Assembly: GCA_028753945.1 (NCBI GenBank)
Contig: JAPNXP010000015.1
Span: 372,001 to 436,000, forward strand
Origin: Hexactinellida sp. DTS-2022
Taxonomy: Eukaryota; Porifera; Hexactinellida
Length of the DNA stretch: 64,000 bases
Reading direction: 5' to 3'
Of the stretch, positions 10,580 through 23,100 are shown one piece after another. The notes beneath the pieces were generated by a model. It worked only from the letters and a program-made list of their open reading frames with translations, did not search any database and was not told where the DNA came from. Numbering within the stretch: the first letter of the stretch is position 1; each line of letters starts with the position of its first letter. The translations under genes were made by a program, and so were the position numbers.

Positions 10580-11593
10580 TTATCCCATTATGTCGGATAA
10601 TATGTGTCTCCTTCCCCTTGAATCGATGCAGTAGCCGAGTATTGTCGTGTTTGGTGCTTTTGTTAATAGAGCTTTGGTAATGCTACAGTCCATTGGGTTC
10701 CCATTTAAATCGAGTAATTTCAGATGTTTAGGAAGTCCGTATTGAATTGGAAATTCTGTTAATTTGTTGAAACCTAAGTTTACTTCCTCGATTACCGGTA
10801 AGCCTTTGAATAGCTCATCGTTTGAGGATAAAATACTGTTTTTGAAGAGGTTTATTTGTTTTAGTTCTGTGTTGTTTGCGAATGTGTTGTTGTTTATGTT
10901 TGTTATTTTGTTGTTTGACAGGTTTACAATTCTCAATTTGTTGTTTGCCTGAAACTGGTTTGGGTTAAGTGTAAATATTCTGTTTTGCGATAAATCTAAT
11001 TTTGTTAAACTTTTGCAACTTTGGAAAGTTATTTCTGAAATAAGTTCAATTCTGTTGGATGAGAGATCGAGGTGCCTCAACTTGTCGAGTTCATAAAAGG
11101 TGTTTGGTGTCAGTTCCACTATTAAATTCCTGGCTGCGCCTAGATACGTCAATGCCTTCAGTCCAGTTAAATACAGGTCTGTCAAATCCGTTAGTTCGTT
11201 TCGTTCTAAGTTTAGAATTTCCAAATTTGAGAGGTTTTTAAATACGTTCTCTGGGAGAGATTCAAATCTGTTTCCTTTTAAACTCAAAGACTTGAGTTTA
11301 TTCAGACCAGCCAGGGCATTAGGCGGCAGAATTGGGTTTGTAAATTGATTCTGTATAACTATCTTTAAGTGTCGCAATTTCTCACACCTTTCCCAATTCG
11401 GTAGAGTGAGACATCTGTCAGTGCCTAATTTCTGTACAAATATAAGTTGCATTTCTTCATGTACTTTCTCCATACAATAATCTCTGAATTCTGAGTCCAA
11501 ATATTCTGTCTCGTTTGCCCAGAAAATCCCTTCCTTCATGCATTCGGCACTAACAACAAGCAACATTATTAAAACTATCCCAAGCATATCCAT
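10580..11593 (-). CDS. Secreted leucine-rich-repeat protein
   Basis: An intronless frame of 337 aa. The first ~18 residues (MDMLGIVLIMLLVVSAEC) are a typical signal peptide. From about residue 85 there are eight or more LRRs of about 24 residues with the LxxLxLxxNxL pattern (LKSLSLKGNRF, LEILNLERNEL, LRHLDLSSNRI, LTKLDLSQNRI, LRIVNLSNNKI), ending in a short capping segment with paired cysteines (NPMDCS, then GYCID). No transmembrane helix follows, so it should be secreted. Extracellular LRR proteins act in adhesion or recognition, and no specific orthologue can be named. The N-terminal part has four cysteines (ECM, DYCM, DRCL, ERCE) that could form an LRR N-cap. Confidence 0.85.
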   Translation of the reverse strand: MDMLGIVLIMLLVVSAECMKEGIFWANETEYLDSEFRDYCMEKVHEEMQLIFVQKLGTDRCLTLPNWERCEKLRHLKIVIQNQFTNPILPPNALAGLNKLKSLSLKGNRFESLPENVFKNLSNLEILNLERNELTDLTDLYLTGLKALTYLGAARNLIVELTPNTFYELDKLRHLDLSSNRIELISEITFQSCKSLTKLDLSQNRIFTLNPNQFQANNKLRIVNLSNNKITNINNNTFANNTELKQINLFKNSILSSNDELFKGLPVIEEVNLGFNKLTEFPIQYGLPKHLKLLDLNGNPMDCSITKALLTKAPNTTILGYCIDSRGRRHILSDIMG

Positions 11594-12160
11594 ATTGTTA
11601 AGTCGAGTGAATCTGTGCTTATATTCACAGTATTGTTGCTTGTATGGTTTTAGGCTGTGCTGCCACTTGTGTCTATTTCAGCCATCAGATGTACCACAAG
11701 ATTAATTTTAATGAATTCATTTTCAATGCATTCTATTGAAATTATGCAAAATGGCACAAGAATTACTTGTACGATTTAACATGTTTACGGCCTCAACTGT
11801 TTTGGTATATATTTGTTAGTATTTTTTATTGTAAAGCCTTGCCAATAATCTCGAGAAATCCGTCAATAATCGAAGTTTTAGTTTGTTTCAGTTCCAAAGA
11901 GATTCTCTGTTATCGAAACTTTGATTTCCTTAGTTTATCAACTTCTACATTCTTAACTGAGCCCCTATAATATGATTACACATCTATAGTTCCATATCTT
12001 GACTTATTGCTCGCCGTTCGTAATTTCTGCTATCTTACAAATCCCATCTGTCCTACGTGTTTAGAATCCCTTCTTATAAGAATCCTTTCATAACACAAAT
12101 TATCAAATTCCTCCAGTTATTTCCCGTTATTGTAGTTGTATTTTAATTATTTATTTGTGT
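11594..12160. other. Intergenic region between divergent genes
   Basis: AT-rich spacing between the minus-strand LRR gene and the plus-strand Rab gene. It must hold both promoters, but no element is distinctive enough to name. Confidence 0.4.
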
Positions 12161-14353
12161 ATGGATTTGCTTTATAGAATGATCAGTTCTTCGTCCCTTC
12201 CCTCTATAAGTTACTGCGGAGATTCAATACGAAAGGATAGCTTGACTGAATACGCATATTTTATATTCTGTAACTGTCTTCCCTCCCCCACTGACAAGCG
12301 ACAACAGGGGTCGATTAAACTGCTGCGTAAGAAATTCCCGGAGTTGTATGTACGCGTGTCACACGACCTTTCGGCCTGCCAAACGAAAGGTTTTCCTGTG
12401 TCGGCCACGGCTCGTAAACAGGAGTTCGCTATGTGTGACCTTGAGACCGCCCTGGAGCAATACTGCGGCAGAAACGGGTACGAATGTCTCCCGTATACAG
12501 CGGCCGCCAGTGCCATATTAGCGCATCTGCAGAGCACGCAGGCAGGGGCCAGGGGCAAGGGGGGGCTAGGCGGAAGCAAGAGCGGGGAATTTATAGATAT
12601 AGGCGGGAAATTAGATAAATTAGGCGGGAAAACAAATAGTAAGGGCGGGGAATTAGATAAATTAGGCGGGGGAATTGATGAGGATATGGAACTGTCCAAT
12701 CAGCGCTCAGAAGAGGCGCCGATTGTCGCGAATAATTCCCAAACTGAGTCTTTCTTGATGCCAACCGAGGCAAGTGGCAGTCCCGAGGTGCTGGATAAAC
12801 CACTTGACACCTCTTCTGAGCCACTAGAAAGTGGCACCCCGAAGAGTAAAGTGGCATGTTTTTCCACTTCTGTGGTTTCATACGACGCAGATCTCAGCTC
12901 CGAAACCGACACATTCCATTCGACACCCCTGCATGACAACAAGAAAAAAGTTAAGCAAACTGATCCGAAGAAACACGCTTCTAAAAAGCAAACTGGAACT
13001 AAGATTCCTGCACAGGTGACAGGGCCGGACTGCCACGGACCGGATAGAATATTCAAAGTAAGTTCATTAGATTAATACTACTCATACTACTAAGCACTAA
13101 ATGGTTGATACATACAGTATACTCCGCTTAATAGAGCCACAGGTTAATAGTTAATAAATTAGTTTGAAATACTACTCTTATACAGTATACTCCGGTTAAT
13201 AGATTTCAAAATTTCACTTTTCAAAATTTCACAGGATTTATAGGACAGAATTACATTTTGGCTTAAAATATTTCATTAATAATTTCTCCGCTTAATGGGG
13301 TCAAGTAACCTGGTCCCGAGGTGCCTCTATTAAGCGGAGGTGACTGTCTATAACATTCCTATCTTCCCTCTAGGTTGTCATGCTGGGTAACTCCGGAGTG
13401 GGCAAGTCCTCCTTGGTGTCAGCACTGGTCCTTGGCAACGCGAGGTATGCGATAGCCACAATAGGCGTAGACATGGTCGTAAAGACCTTTGTTGTTCAGG
13501 GCATGAAGGTGTCGCTCCAGATTTGGGACACAGCTGGAGAGGAGCGGTTCCACTGTATGGCGCCTAGCTATATTCGCAAGGCGGATGCTGTTGTTGTTGT
13601 TTACGATATTTCTGATCACAGGTCCTTTGTGGATATCCCCATGTACTGGCTGCCTTTCATACGCAAATACATGACTGGTGAGTTTAGCCCTTGTACCCCT
13701 GTACCCCTAGGGGGCGAGTAGTTGTACCCCTTGTACCCCTAGGGGGCGAGTATTTGTACCCTTGTACCCCTAGGGGATCTTATATTAAGAGACTTTATAC
13801 TCACAATCTAAGCTATTATTAAATACAGTAGACTCTGTTAATAGGACACCAGGTGACCGTCTTAAATATGTTCGTATTATCCGGAGTCACTTACATGCAT
13901 TTGTATAGGCTAGGGGAATTAAACCTTGTACTCCTTAACCGATATTTCCCTTATCAGTGTTCTTATTTACAGTCTACTATAATTCCTACTAACAGACTAC
14001 ACTGTAGGTCCTATTAACAGAGTCTATAAACAGTTCCTAACAATTATTATTATTGCTATTTAGGTGAGAGTGTGTCCTTGGTCCTGCTGGGCAATAAGAT
14101 CGACAAGAGCTCCCAGAGAGTTATAACCGGAGAGGACGGCTGCGTTCTATCCCGAGACGCCGGTATGGCATTTCGAGAAGTGTCCTCTCTCGACTGTGAC
14201 ACGATTAGTGGCGTGTACCACTCTCTAGCGCAGTCTCTAGTGGCGAGGGAAAACGAGGAACTGGACAAGTTCTCGCAGCTAACTATTACGATAAGACGCG
14301 CTCAAAACGCGTACGCATCTTCTCCGAAACACGGGTCTTCTTGCTATTGTTAA
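12161..14353 (+). CDS. Rab-family GTPase with a ~299-residue N-terminal extension
   Basis: Three exons, 12161-13057, 13374-13677 and 14064-14353, give 496 aa in phase. The first 299 residues are not recognised. They include a cysteine-containing segment (about residues 30-125) and a low-complexity GGKLDKLGG-type stretch, then Ser/Thr-rich sequence ending in basic residues. The C-terminal ~197 residues are a Rab: P-loop GNSGVGKSS, switch I ATIGVD, G3 WDTAGEERF, G4 NKID, G5 EVSS, and a C-terminal CYC (CxC) for double geranylgeranylation. The frame runs through FKVVMLGNSGVGKSS across the first splice, which supports a real fusion rather than two genes. Large Rabs (RASEF, Rab44, CRACR2A) carry N-terminal EF-hands and coiled coils, and none is visible here. 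The first Met could instead be at 12179. Confidence 0.82.
13115..13346. repeat. MITE, family B (CTCCGCTTAATAGAGCC ends), with internal duplication
   Basis: TA then CAGTATACTCCGCTTAATAG at the left, TATTAAGCGGAGGTGACTG at the right. The left terminus is repeated at about 13190. It occupies most of Rab intron 1 and ends 27 bp before the exon. Related copies lie at 38338-38512 and 62494-62562. Confidence 0.82.
13685..13775. repeat. Short tandem repeat (GTACCCCTAGGGGGCGAGTA)
   Basis: About three imperfect copies with period ~30 bp lie just inside the donor end of Rab intron 2. Confidence 0.8.
13826..13979. repeat. MITE, family I
   Basis: TA then CAGTAGACTCTGTTAATAGG at the left, with interior CACTTACATGCATTTGTATA and a decayed right end. 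It lies in Rab intron 2. Confidence 0.75.
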
Positions 14354-14634
14354 TTACTGAAGCTTTAATCACTTGTTTGTATAAATTCCGATAATTCCAG
14401 ATAATTCGAGATAATTCCAGAAAATTCGAGATCATTCCAGAAAAATCCAGAAAATTCCAGAACTCACTTGTATAGTTTATAATGTAAATTTTGTTAAATT
14501 CATCTCTATTATTTGTTTATACATTTGCGTGCAAATATATTTGTATACTAATTTCATATTCCACCCGTTATTCAGTTTATATTATAATAATTATATAATA
14601 ATTATGGTTGTTGTTGTTGTTTACAAGTGTAGTT

Positions 14635-16883
14635 ATGTACAACGCATCCCAATTCCTGGCTGGGTTTCGCCACTATTTCCCAGAGGGCGAGCTGTTTATT
14701 CTTGACACCTTAGAGCAGGAGAGACTCTCCCCAGAAGCTAGGGAATCTTTGGAAGAAATACAATCTAATCTTAGGTCGTTAGTAGCTGAAAGTAATACGT
14801 CACAACATGGCTCTAATAATGTGAAGTTTTATTTGAAGTCAAATTTTTCGATTGCTTCACCTGAAGATTCAATTTCACCTGAAAATTCATTGGAAATTCC
14901 TCTTTCGCCTGGAAACTTGTCAGAAATTCCTCTTTCGCCTGGAAATTCGTTAGAAATTCCTCTTTCGCCTGGAAACTTGTCAGAAACTTGTTATCTTTCG
15001 CCGCCTGACGAATTTCGCGATTCCGAGGCTTCTTCTAGCCAAACTACAGAATTTATATTAAATTTTGATTCCCCAACCAACAACAGTAATAATAACAGCC
15101 CAGTTTTGGAAATAGGAGGCATAGGGGAAACAATAACAACAACAAACAACAGTCCAGAGTTAGAAATAAGAGAAACAACAACAATCAACAACATTCCACT
15201 TTTAGGAGAAAGAGAAACAACAACAACAATAACAACAACAACAGAATCACGTGCTCTGAATACAAAATTTTTTAAAACAATAAAAATTAAACGCAAGAAG
15301 AGTCCAGAGTTTATTTCCAAGAAGATTAAGCTAGCAACAGACAGTCCGCTCATAATATCTGACGACGATACTCCACCAATGGAATGCGAGATAGTTCCAA
15401 TTGGAACCAATCTCATAGAGGACTTCTCTAATTTCAGTTCCAGTTCCAGTTGTACCTCTATTTCCAGCAGCTCTGATTCTCCCGAGAGGTTTGTTGTTTG
15501 TTTGTTTGTTTGTTTGTTTGTTTGTTTGTTTGTTTATTTGTTTGTTTGTTTGTTTGTTTTTTTGTTTGTTTGTTTGTTTGTTTGTTTGTTTGTTTACTTG
15601 TTTACTTTAGAGGTTTAAAGTAGTATTTATACTTTATACAGTACCAAACATGGCATTTTCCCAACACTAATTTCCTAATTAGGTCCCATAGCATTAGTTA
15701 AGTATGCTGATATAATTGCTATTATGGGAACTGTGAATAAAGTCACTTGTTAATTAACGGATCTATTACGTTTAGATTGCCCTAATGTAATACAAATACT
15801 ACAAATCTAGCCCAAAACCATTTTATCATTCATTCCCTGTTCGAAATGTGTTCGTATTAACTGGAGTCACTTGCATGCATTTGTATAGACTAGGAGAATT
15901 AACCTTGTACTCCTTAACTGCATTAACTGCGCTTAACTAATTCGGTATATTCTGTAGAGAACTATCTCAGGATACTGGGATCAGTGACGTAATAGATCTG
16001 CATGTGGCCCCAGAAGATGCGTTTTCCTCCTCTGAGAATAACACCCCTGAGACTGAGAATATTGTGGCACAAGTGGCACAGGAAAAGTTGCCAGTAAAAT
16101 CCCGTCTGGGAACGCGAGTGGCACCACAGAGCGACACAATTGGTAGAAACCCGTTTTGAAATATTTGTCATTATTTTGATTTTGTTACTATTTTTGAAAT
16201 ATTTGTTATGTATTTTGAGTGTATAATTAGGTCTATTTATAGAACTTCAGCCTTCGCTAAATTTGAAGTTCCACTCTCAGAAAGTCCAGCAGTTATACTC
16301 GGAGCGACCCATTCTATGCAACGACTGCCACTCTCCTCTGCCACTTGTCACCTCGGGTTTGCTGAAGTGCAATCACTGCAGATGTAAATACAAACAAACG
16401 GAGTTTGAGAAACACAGGTCCCCTAATCGCGACACACCGTCTCAATGCCATTTCTGTAAAATAACATTCAAAACAGAATGTGAGATGAATATTCATAAAA
16501 ACTGCAAACACCCGAAAATAGTCTTATGCGACACATGTGTCACTTCGCGGCTAGCCAAAAAGTTAGTTCCGGTAGTTAGTTCCAGTTCCGATTCCCCCAA
16601 GCACTCAGTGGACGGCAGCTACAAATGCCAGGATTGTTGCATGCGTTTCAAAACTATATTGGACCTCAGTAGTCACAGTAGTGTGTCCCACGCGGCACTT
16701 AACAGTTCCCCTCTGGTGCCAGAGGTGCATCTGTCCTCTCTCCCGGACAGGGTACCCTCCCTTCCAACACCTAGCGTCCCCCGGACCCCTGGACAAGAGT
16801 TGGATCCAAACTGTGAACTGCAACTCTCTAAGAATTACGCAACACGGGAATTTGAATCTGTGATCAGCAAACAGAATTTGTAA
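14635..16883 (+). CDS. C2H2 zinc-finger protein with long Ser/Asn/Thr-rich N-terminus
   Basis: Three exons, 14635-15488, 15958-16142 and 16243-16883, give 559 aa in phase. Residues 1-50 look folded (FLAGFRHYFPEGEL, then LEEIQSNLRSL). A disordered region follows with three tandem LEIPLSPGN-type units, Asn/Thr runs encoded by AAC/ACA repeats, and a KRKK-type nuclear signal. The last exon has two C2H2 fingers, CHFC...H...H and CQDC...H...H with C-x2-C-x12-H-x4-H spacing, plus two CxxC pairs (CNDC/CNHC and CDTC) that may form additional zinc sites. A nuclear DNA- or RNA-binding role is likely from the fingers. I do not recognise an orthologue. The start Met is the first ATG in the open frame; an acceptor-like TGTAG just before it leaves an upstream exon possible. 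Confidence 0.72.
15489..15610. repeat. (GTTT)n microsatellite abutting a splice donor
   Basis: Runs of GTTT begin at the donor GT of the zinc-finger gene's intron 1 and continue about 115 bp. Similar (GTT)n or (GTTT)n tracts start at or near donors at 21191 and 55387. Confidence 0.9.
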
Positions 16884-17100
16884 TTATATTTCAAGTTTCT
16901 TTTTTGAGCCTAAGTCTCCATGTATTTTTCAGTTTTAACAAAAAAGTTGTTTAAACGACAACAAAAATTTTCCAGAATAAAGCCTGACAACAACAACATA
17001 GAATACACTTTAGTATTGATCTCCTGTAGGTGTGAAAACATGCTTAATCTAACATACGAATGCTTCTATAAATAGCTCTCTGGTGACTAGCTGACATAGG

Positions 17101-20100
17101 ATGCTGGCTGATCTTTTCCAGGAGGAGGACGAGTCATCGGGGGGCGCATCTGTCCCCCCTGAGACGAGGGACAGGATATCCGTGGAGCGGGTTAACCCCC
17201 CCCGGAACGAGACAAAGCTCTGCGGGCTGGCTAATCAGGGGGCGACCTGCTACCTGAATGCCCTCCTCCAGACACTCCACTTCACACCTGAGTTCCGACA
17301 GGAGCTCTTCAAGCTGGGGGCACCCGAGATCGGGCACTGCCCCGCGGACACAATTAAGGTATACACAGGGTAGCTATGCCTATAGTGTTATATTATATAC
17401 AGCCATTGTATATACGCTCCTAATCCTGGTATGATCCAATTCCATACGCCTAAATCACAGATTAGTGTTACGGTATAGGAGGAAATTCCAAAATTTCACG
17501 CTCCTATTCGAAATTTCCCAAAAATGACGTCTCACGTTCTTGACTAATTTCTTCACCTTTCCAATTAAAAACCCCGCTTTGTAGATGAGAAGTTGAAAAA
17601 TCTAAAATTACAGCTGTGCCGACAGCATTTTCTGGTGGAGGCACTACTAATCATTGAACCACCAAATGTAGTGCCTCCAAATTAAAATGCATTCGGCACA
17701 GCTGTAATTTTAGATTTTTTGCAACTAATATATGTTATCAGAAAACACTTTTACGGTCCCTTTATAACGAGTTTATCCTATACTTCTATCCATGGTCCAT
17801 ATCCCTCCTATAGCACTCACTGGAGTACCGTCTCATCCCAATACAGTTGCAGAGACTCTCGGCTCGATTGCTCCTCGCAGACGAACAGTGCATTAGCACA
17901 GCTTTTCTAACCGACAGCTTTGGCTGGTCAGACAGCGAGGAGCTGTTCCAACATGATGTAGATGAGATGAATAGGATCCTGTTTAGTGCTATAGAGAAAT
18001 CGCTTATGAATACTTCCGGGAGTAAGATTATATCTACTATATACCACGGGACATCTGTTAACCAGGTTAGTGGCAGTTCATATACAGTCAGGTTCTTATT
18101 ACGAACATTCAAAGGACCAAAAATTGTGTTCATAATAGAGAGACTTTATAATAAGCGAACTCAACATAATACAAACCCTATGTAAGTTGTTAAATTGGGA
18201 CCATAGGGCTTGTTCATAATAAAAAGAGGTTCATAAGAATTTTGTTATTTTTGCAAAAGTAACTGATACAGTGGATCGGACTAAATTCATTTCTCAAAGG
18301 ACCAATTTACGGTCCCTGGGTGTCGTATAGAGAGGTTTTAGTTTAGTTCCAATTGGAACCAACTTTAGATAAGATGCAAGAACTGCAACGCCTGTCGTGA
18401 GATTAAAGAGGATTTCCAGCACATCCCAGTTACCGTGGTTGGCATCCACAGTCTGGAGGAATCTCTCTCCAAACAGTTCGTCTGTACCGAGACACTTGAG
18501 GGCGACAATAGGTACCACTGTGGGAGCTGTGACCAATTGGTGGATGCGGTTAAGGGCTGTAGGCTCACGCACCTGCCGCCTATTCTCTCTATAGGTTTGT
18601 TAGCCACTGTAGTGTGTCTGCTTATAGTATAGTGGGATAATATACAGTAGAAACCCGGCTTCGCAAAAGTTAATTTTGGTGCTGAAAAAAATTACCCTAC
18701 TAGTGCTTAAAATACATTAGAAAGGTGTTGGCCGATATATAAGTACAGTAGAACCTCGTTAGTACAAACACGGTTAATACGAACACTATTCAGTCCCCTT
18801 CAAATCCTTTTCAATACAAATGACGTTGGTTAATACGAATTCCGTATAAGGCGAACTTATTTAGACGGCCCCCCTGGTGTTCCTACTAACGAGGTTCTAC
18901 TGTTTTTATCAGTATAATATCAGAATACAACTATACATATCCTATATAGACTGTACAACTGTATATATGCTATATAGCTCTGATGAGATTCCAGTACGAC
19001 TTCGCTAGAGACGAGAGATACAAAGATGTAACAAAGTTCAGCTTCCCGCAGCTGCTGGACATGAGTCCCTATCTGGAGCCGGAGTCCGAGGGGGCGGCAC
19101 CCTCCGACCCTCTCTACGAGCTATTCTCTGTGGTTATACACAGCGGGAGCACCTATGGGGGGCACTATAAGACATACATACGAGATATACAGAACCTGGG
19201 CAACTGGGTGCCCCCCGAGGAGGAGAAGATACTAGTTAGTTATAAGGAGTTATTGGAGGTTTCCATTTAGCTCACTTCAATTTAGAGATATTCAAGTTTA
19301 AGTAGAATATAATAAGTGATGACCAGTGTAGTATACAGCAATTTGTAATTACGCTCTATTATTTCCCAGAATAAGCCTCGGTGCTTATTGTTTGTGAGCC
19401 AAATTATCCTTAATATTATTGGAAAACTAGGAAATCATTTTAGGTGGATTCTAATGGTTATTAGCAACAGTAAAATACTGAAATTAACATACTGAAATTG
19501 TCTAAAACAATGTCATTACACTTCAGTATCAACTAATGGATATTAATGTTATAATACAAATGCCATTTTATTGCCCAGGCGGTTATTCGGGGAAATACCA
19601 TAATCTTATTTTTAGAGCATCCTTATATGTAGACGGTATATAAAAGCTCATACAAATAAGACAAAATTTGTAGACCGTCTATAAATTCTGTAGACCAAAA
19701 GCCCTGCCGTCTATGGGTAATACTAATTTATATGTAAGAAAACCTGGTATAAAAATAGACGGTCTACATACAAGTTATTTATAATATCAATATAACTTGG
19801 TGTGTGCATTAGGTGCCAGCCTCCAAAGACGACTCAAACCCGTGTGGCTACGCGAACTATACAAACGCCGTTGAGCTGATGGCTGCCATTCTATCGCGCA
19901 TGCGCGCCCCGGCGACTTGTAGTCAGATGTGCGACGCGCTCAGGACCGAAACCGGCCTCACCTGGAGTCAGAGATTCAAACCGAGACACGGGACATTCAT
20001 GAAGTTCATAAAGAAGCATCCTCAGGTGTTCCTGGTAGAGGGGGGCACAAAGGTGTCGCTGCATCCTGATTATGTACCTGACACCTCTGATGTGTCGTTT

Positions 20101-23100
20101 GTTAGCGCCACACCAAGTGACACCAACGAGTCCACACAGGTAATCAATATATTAACAGACAACAAATATAGTATATACCAACAAATAAATACAGAAATAA
20201 ATACACAAATTTACTAACTAACAAACAAACGTGCAAACTAACTAACTAACTAACTAACAAACTAACAAACAAACAAACAAACAAACAGACAAATAACAAA
20301 CTAACAAACTAACAAACTAACTAACTAACTAACTAACTAACTAGCTACCTAACTAACTAACTACCTAACTAACTACATATAACTATCTCCCCCAGTCTTC
20401 GCAGCTTAACGGCTACCTCTCCCCGATGGACACGACTGTCCCAGAACAGGAACAAGACCCCCGTACGGACCCCGGAGAGTCCCCCGCTTCTAAGAAGCTC
20501 AAGCGGCACAGCCCCTCCTGCCCCCCTCCCGGGTACCGCTGGTTCGAGATCAATGACAGGTGTTGCCGCCCCATCCACGAGAAGTCAATAACAACAATGT
20601 ACGGTGGCAAGGAGTCAGCTTACATGCTATTCTACCGCAGGGCCTCTATACAGCTGGCTGAGACAGCCATGGGCCGACCGGACACCTGGCTCCAGCCACA
20701 TTGGGTGGCAGAGGTGGCGCAGTACAACCATAAGCTGGCCACACAGCGAGAGGAGTACGAGCTACACCTTAACTCTATTTGTCTGCATATACACTTCGCG
20801 GCTACTTATGTGTACATAGATAACAAGCTGCAACACGTGCCGCTAGATGACGGAGAGACGAGCGGCGCCCTTCTGACCATATCGGTGGACAGACGGTCCC
20901 CTATAGGCCTAATCAGGGAGGATATTATCAGCCAGGCCAACCCAGAGTTCCTACCGGAAGGGGACATGTTTGTTCTGCACGAAATCCGCGATTTGCCGGG
21001 TGGCTTTCATTTGTACGACAAAGTCCCGATTGAAGAGGAATGCGAAATTAAGAAACACCTCTCAGATAACGACCATCTGTTTGTATGGAACGGACACGAT
21101 GTGCACACCATAGTGCCGCCTATAGGGGAGGAGTCAGAGCCGGTTCTGATCACGCTAACTTATCCAGATCCTAATGACGACTATGGGAAGGTTAGTTGTT
21201 GTTGTTGTTGTCAGGCTTTATTTAGGCAAAAAAATTGTTGTTGTTGTTGTCCAAAAAATTTCCTTTCAAATCTACGAGCATGGATGAAATTTTGCTTGTT
21301 TGTTGTTGTTGTTGTTCTTCTTCTTCTTCTTCTTGTTTTTGTCTAAAAATTTCCCCTTCCAAATGTACTCGCATGGATGATATAATACCTTGTTATTTGT
21401 TGTTGTTGTTGTTGTTGCTGTTGCTGTTGTTGTTGTTACTGTTGTTGTTGTTGTTGTTGTTTACGTGTGTGTGTGTAGCGAGACGAGGAGGTGACGCGAC
21501 AGAGAGACACGCTTCTCTCGGACATAAGATCCGAGCTGCTCTTCAAGAGCGAGATCCCGCACCAACAGGCGGTGCTCACATTCATTAAGGGCTGCGAGAC
21601 CGACACGGGCACCAGGTCCAAAGGGGGCCTCACCCCTGTGCCGCTCCCCCCGAACAAGGACACACAGACCCTGTGCCAGCTGGGAATAGACAACGGGTGT
21701 CAGATCATAGCCGACAAAAAGGGGAAGAAGAACATCACATCTCAAGTACGTGGCAGTACAGTGGATGCCGGTTATAAGCACATCGTCGGGAACTGCACTT
21801 AATGTGCTTATAACCGACATAAATTATATAGGGTATATGGCAACCGTTTTCCAACATAATGTTCTTATATCCGATATGTTCTTATAACCGGTGTGCTTAT
21901 ATCCGACATATACTGTAGTGTGAGCTATAGTATAGTACACGTTAATACGAATTTCCTGATAAGAGAATCGTTACTAGCATTTGAGTGCCCTTACATTCCA
22001 TTACGGCTAGGTGGTTGACGAGAGAAGCAAGACTATCCATCTCAGAATAGAGGACAGATGCACCCCTATCCCCAACCTCGCCACGCCCTACCGCTCCTTC
22101 GCTCTCGACACCATGTGCGACCAGTCGGTCTCCTCTCTCAAGGGAGCCATTCTCTCGCGAATGGACCCCTCACACCTCGGGGAGGAGGTGCGCCTCAGAA
22201 TGGAGGACGAGTCGAAGGGGCTGTGTCCCCCCATCCACGAAGATCAGACACTCAAACAGGCGGGAATGAAGCAGAACCGGAAGGTCGTCATAGAGAGAGG
22301 GACTCCGCCCTCCTCCACACAGATAACCATCTGCTATCACGTGTCCCCCATATCAGACGACCTGGAGACCAGAGAGGTACACTGGAATGTGATTTGTATA
22401 TAGTTACAGTCAGGTCGCTTAATATGAACATATTTCGTCTGCTTATTGTGAAAACTTTATTATGAACAAGCCCTATGGTCCCAATTTAACAACTTACATA
22501 GGTGTATTAAGTTGAGTTCGCTTATTATAAAGTCTCTCTATTATGAACACAATTTTTGGTTCCTTGAATGTTCAGAATAAAAGAACCTGACTGTACATGT
22601 AAACTGTGGATCTATTAAGCTCTATTAAGCGGAGTAGACTGTAAAGTAGAACCTGACTATAACGGTCCCTTGAATGTTCATATAACATAACCTGACTGTA
22701 CATGTAGACTCAATCTCGCCTGGTACTCAATTTCGCCTGCGTCATATATATGACAATGTGTGTGTGTATAGGTGTATTATATTGTTAATATATATGTAGG
22801 TGTTGGTGGAGGAGAGTGGGACCGTTGGAGAGTGCCTTCAGGCTATAACGTCTCACGCTGGGCTGTCCGGGGGCTGGCATCTGCGGAGAACGAACTGGTG
22901 CGGCGAAGCGGCGGACATCTTAGAGGATGAAGAGAGACCGCTTAGCGAGGCGGGGGTGTCGGACGGGGGGTACCTCTTGGTGGAGGAGGGGCGCCTGCCC
23001 CCTAAGGGGTTCGTACGTCTCGAGATATTCCATCTCAGGCCGGTGCCGGACTTAGAGGGGGATGAGTCTCGGAATAGCGAGCTGACAGAACTGAGTAGTA

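Noticed and set aside
21235-21588. Leu-rich frame partly over (GTT)n in USP40 intron 6
   Set aside because: It crosses a microsatellite and an exon in the wrong phase; the USP40 joins are consistent without it.
21746-22010. MITEs acting as introners (intron ends equal to element ends)
   Set aside because: In the cases checked, splice sites lie outside the element by several to many bases, so the elements seem inserted into existing introns.
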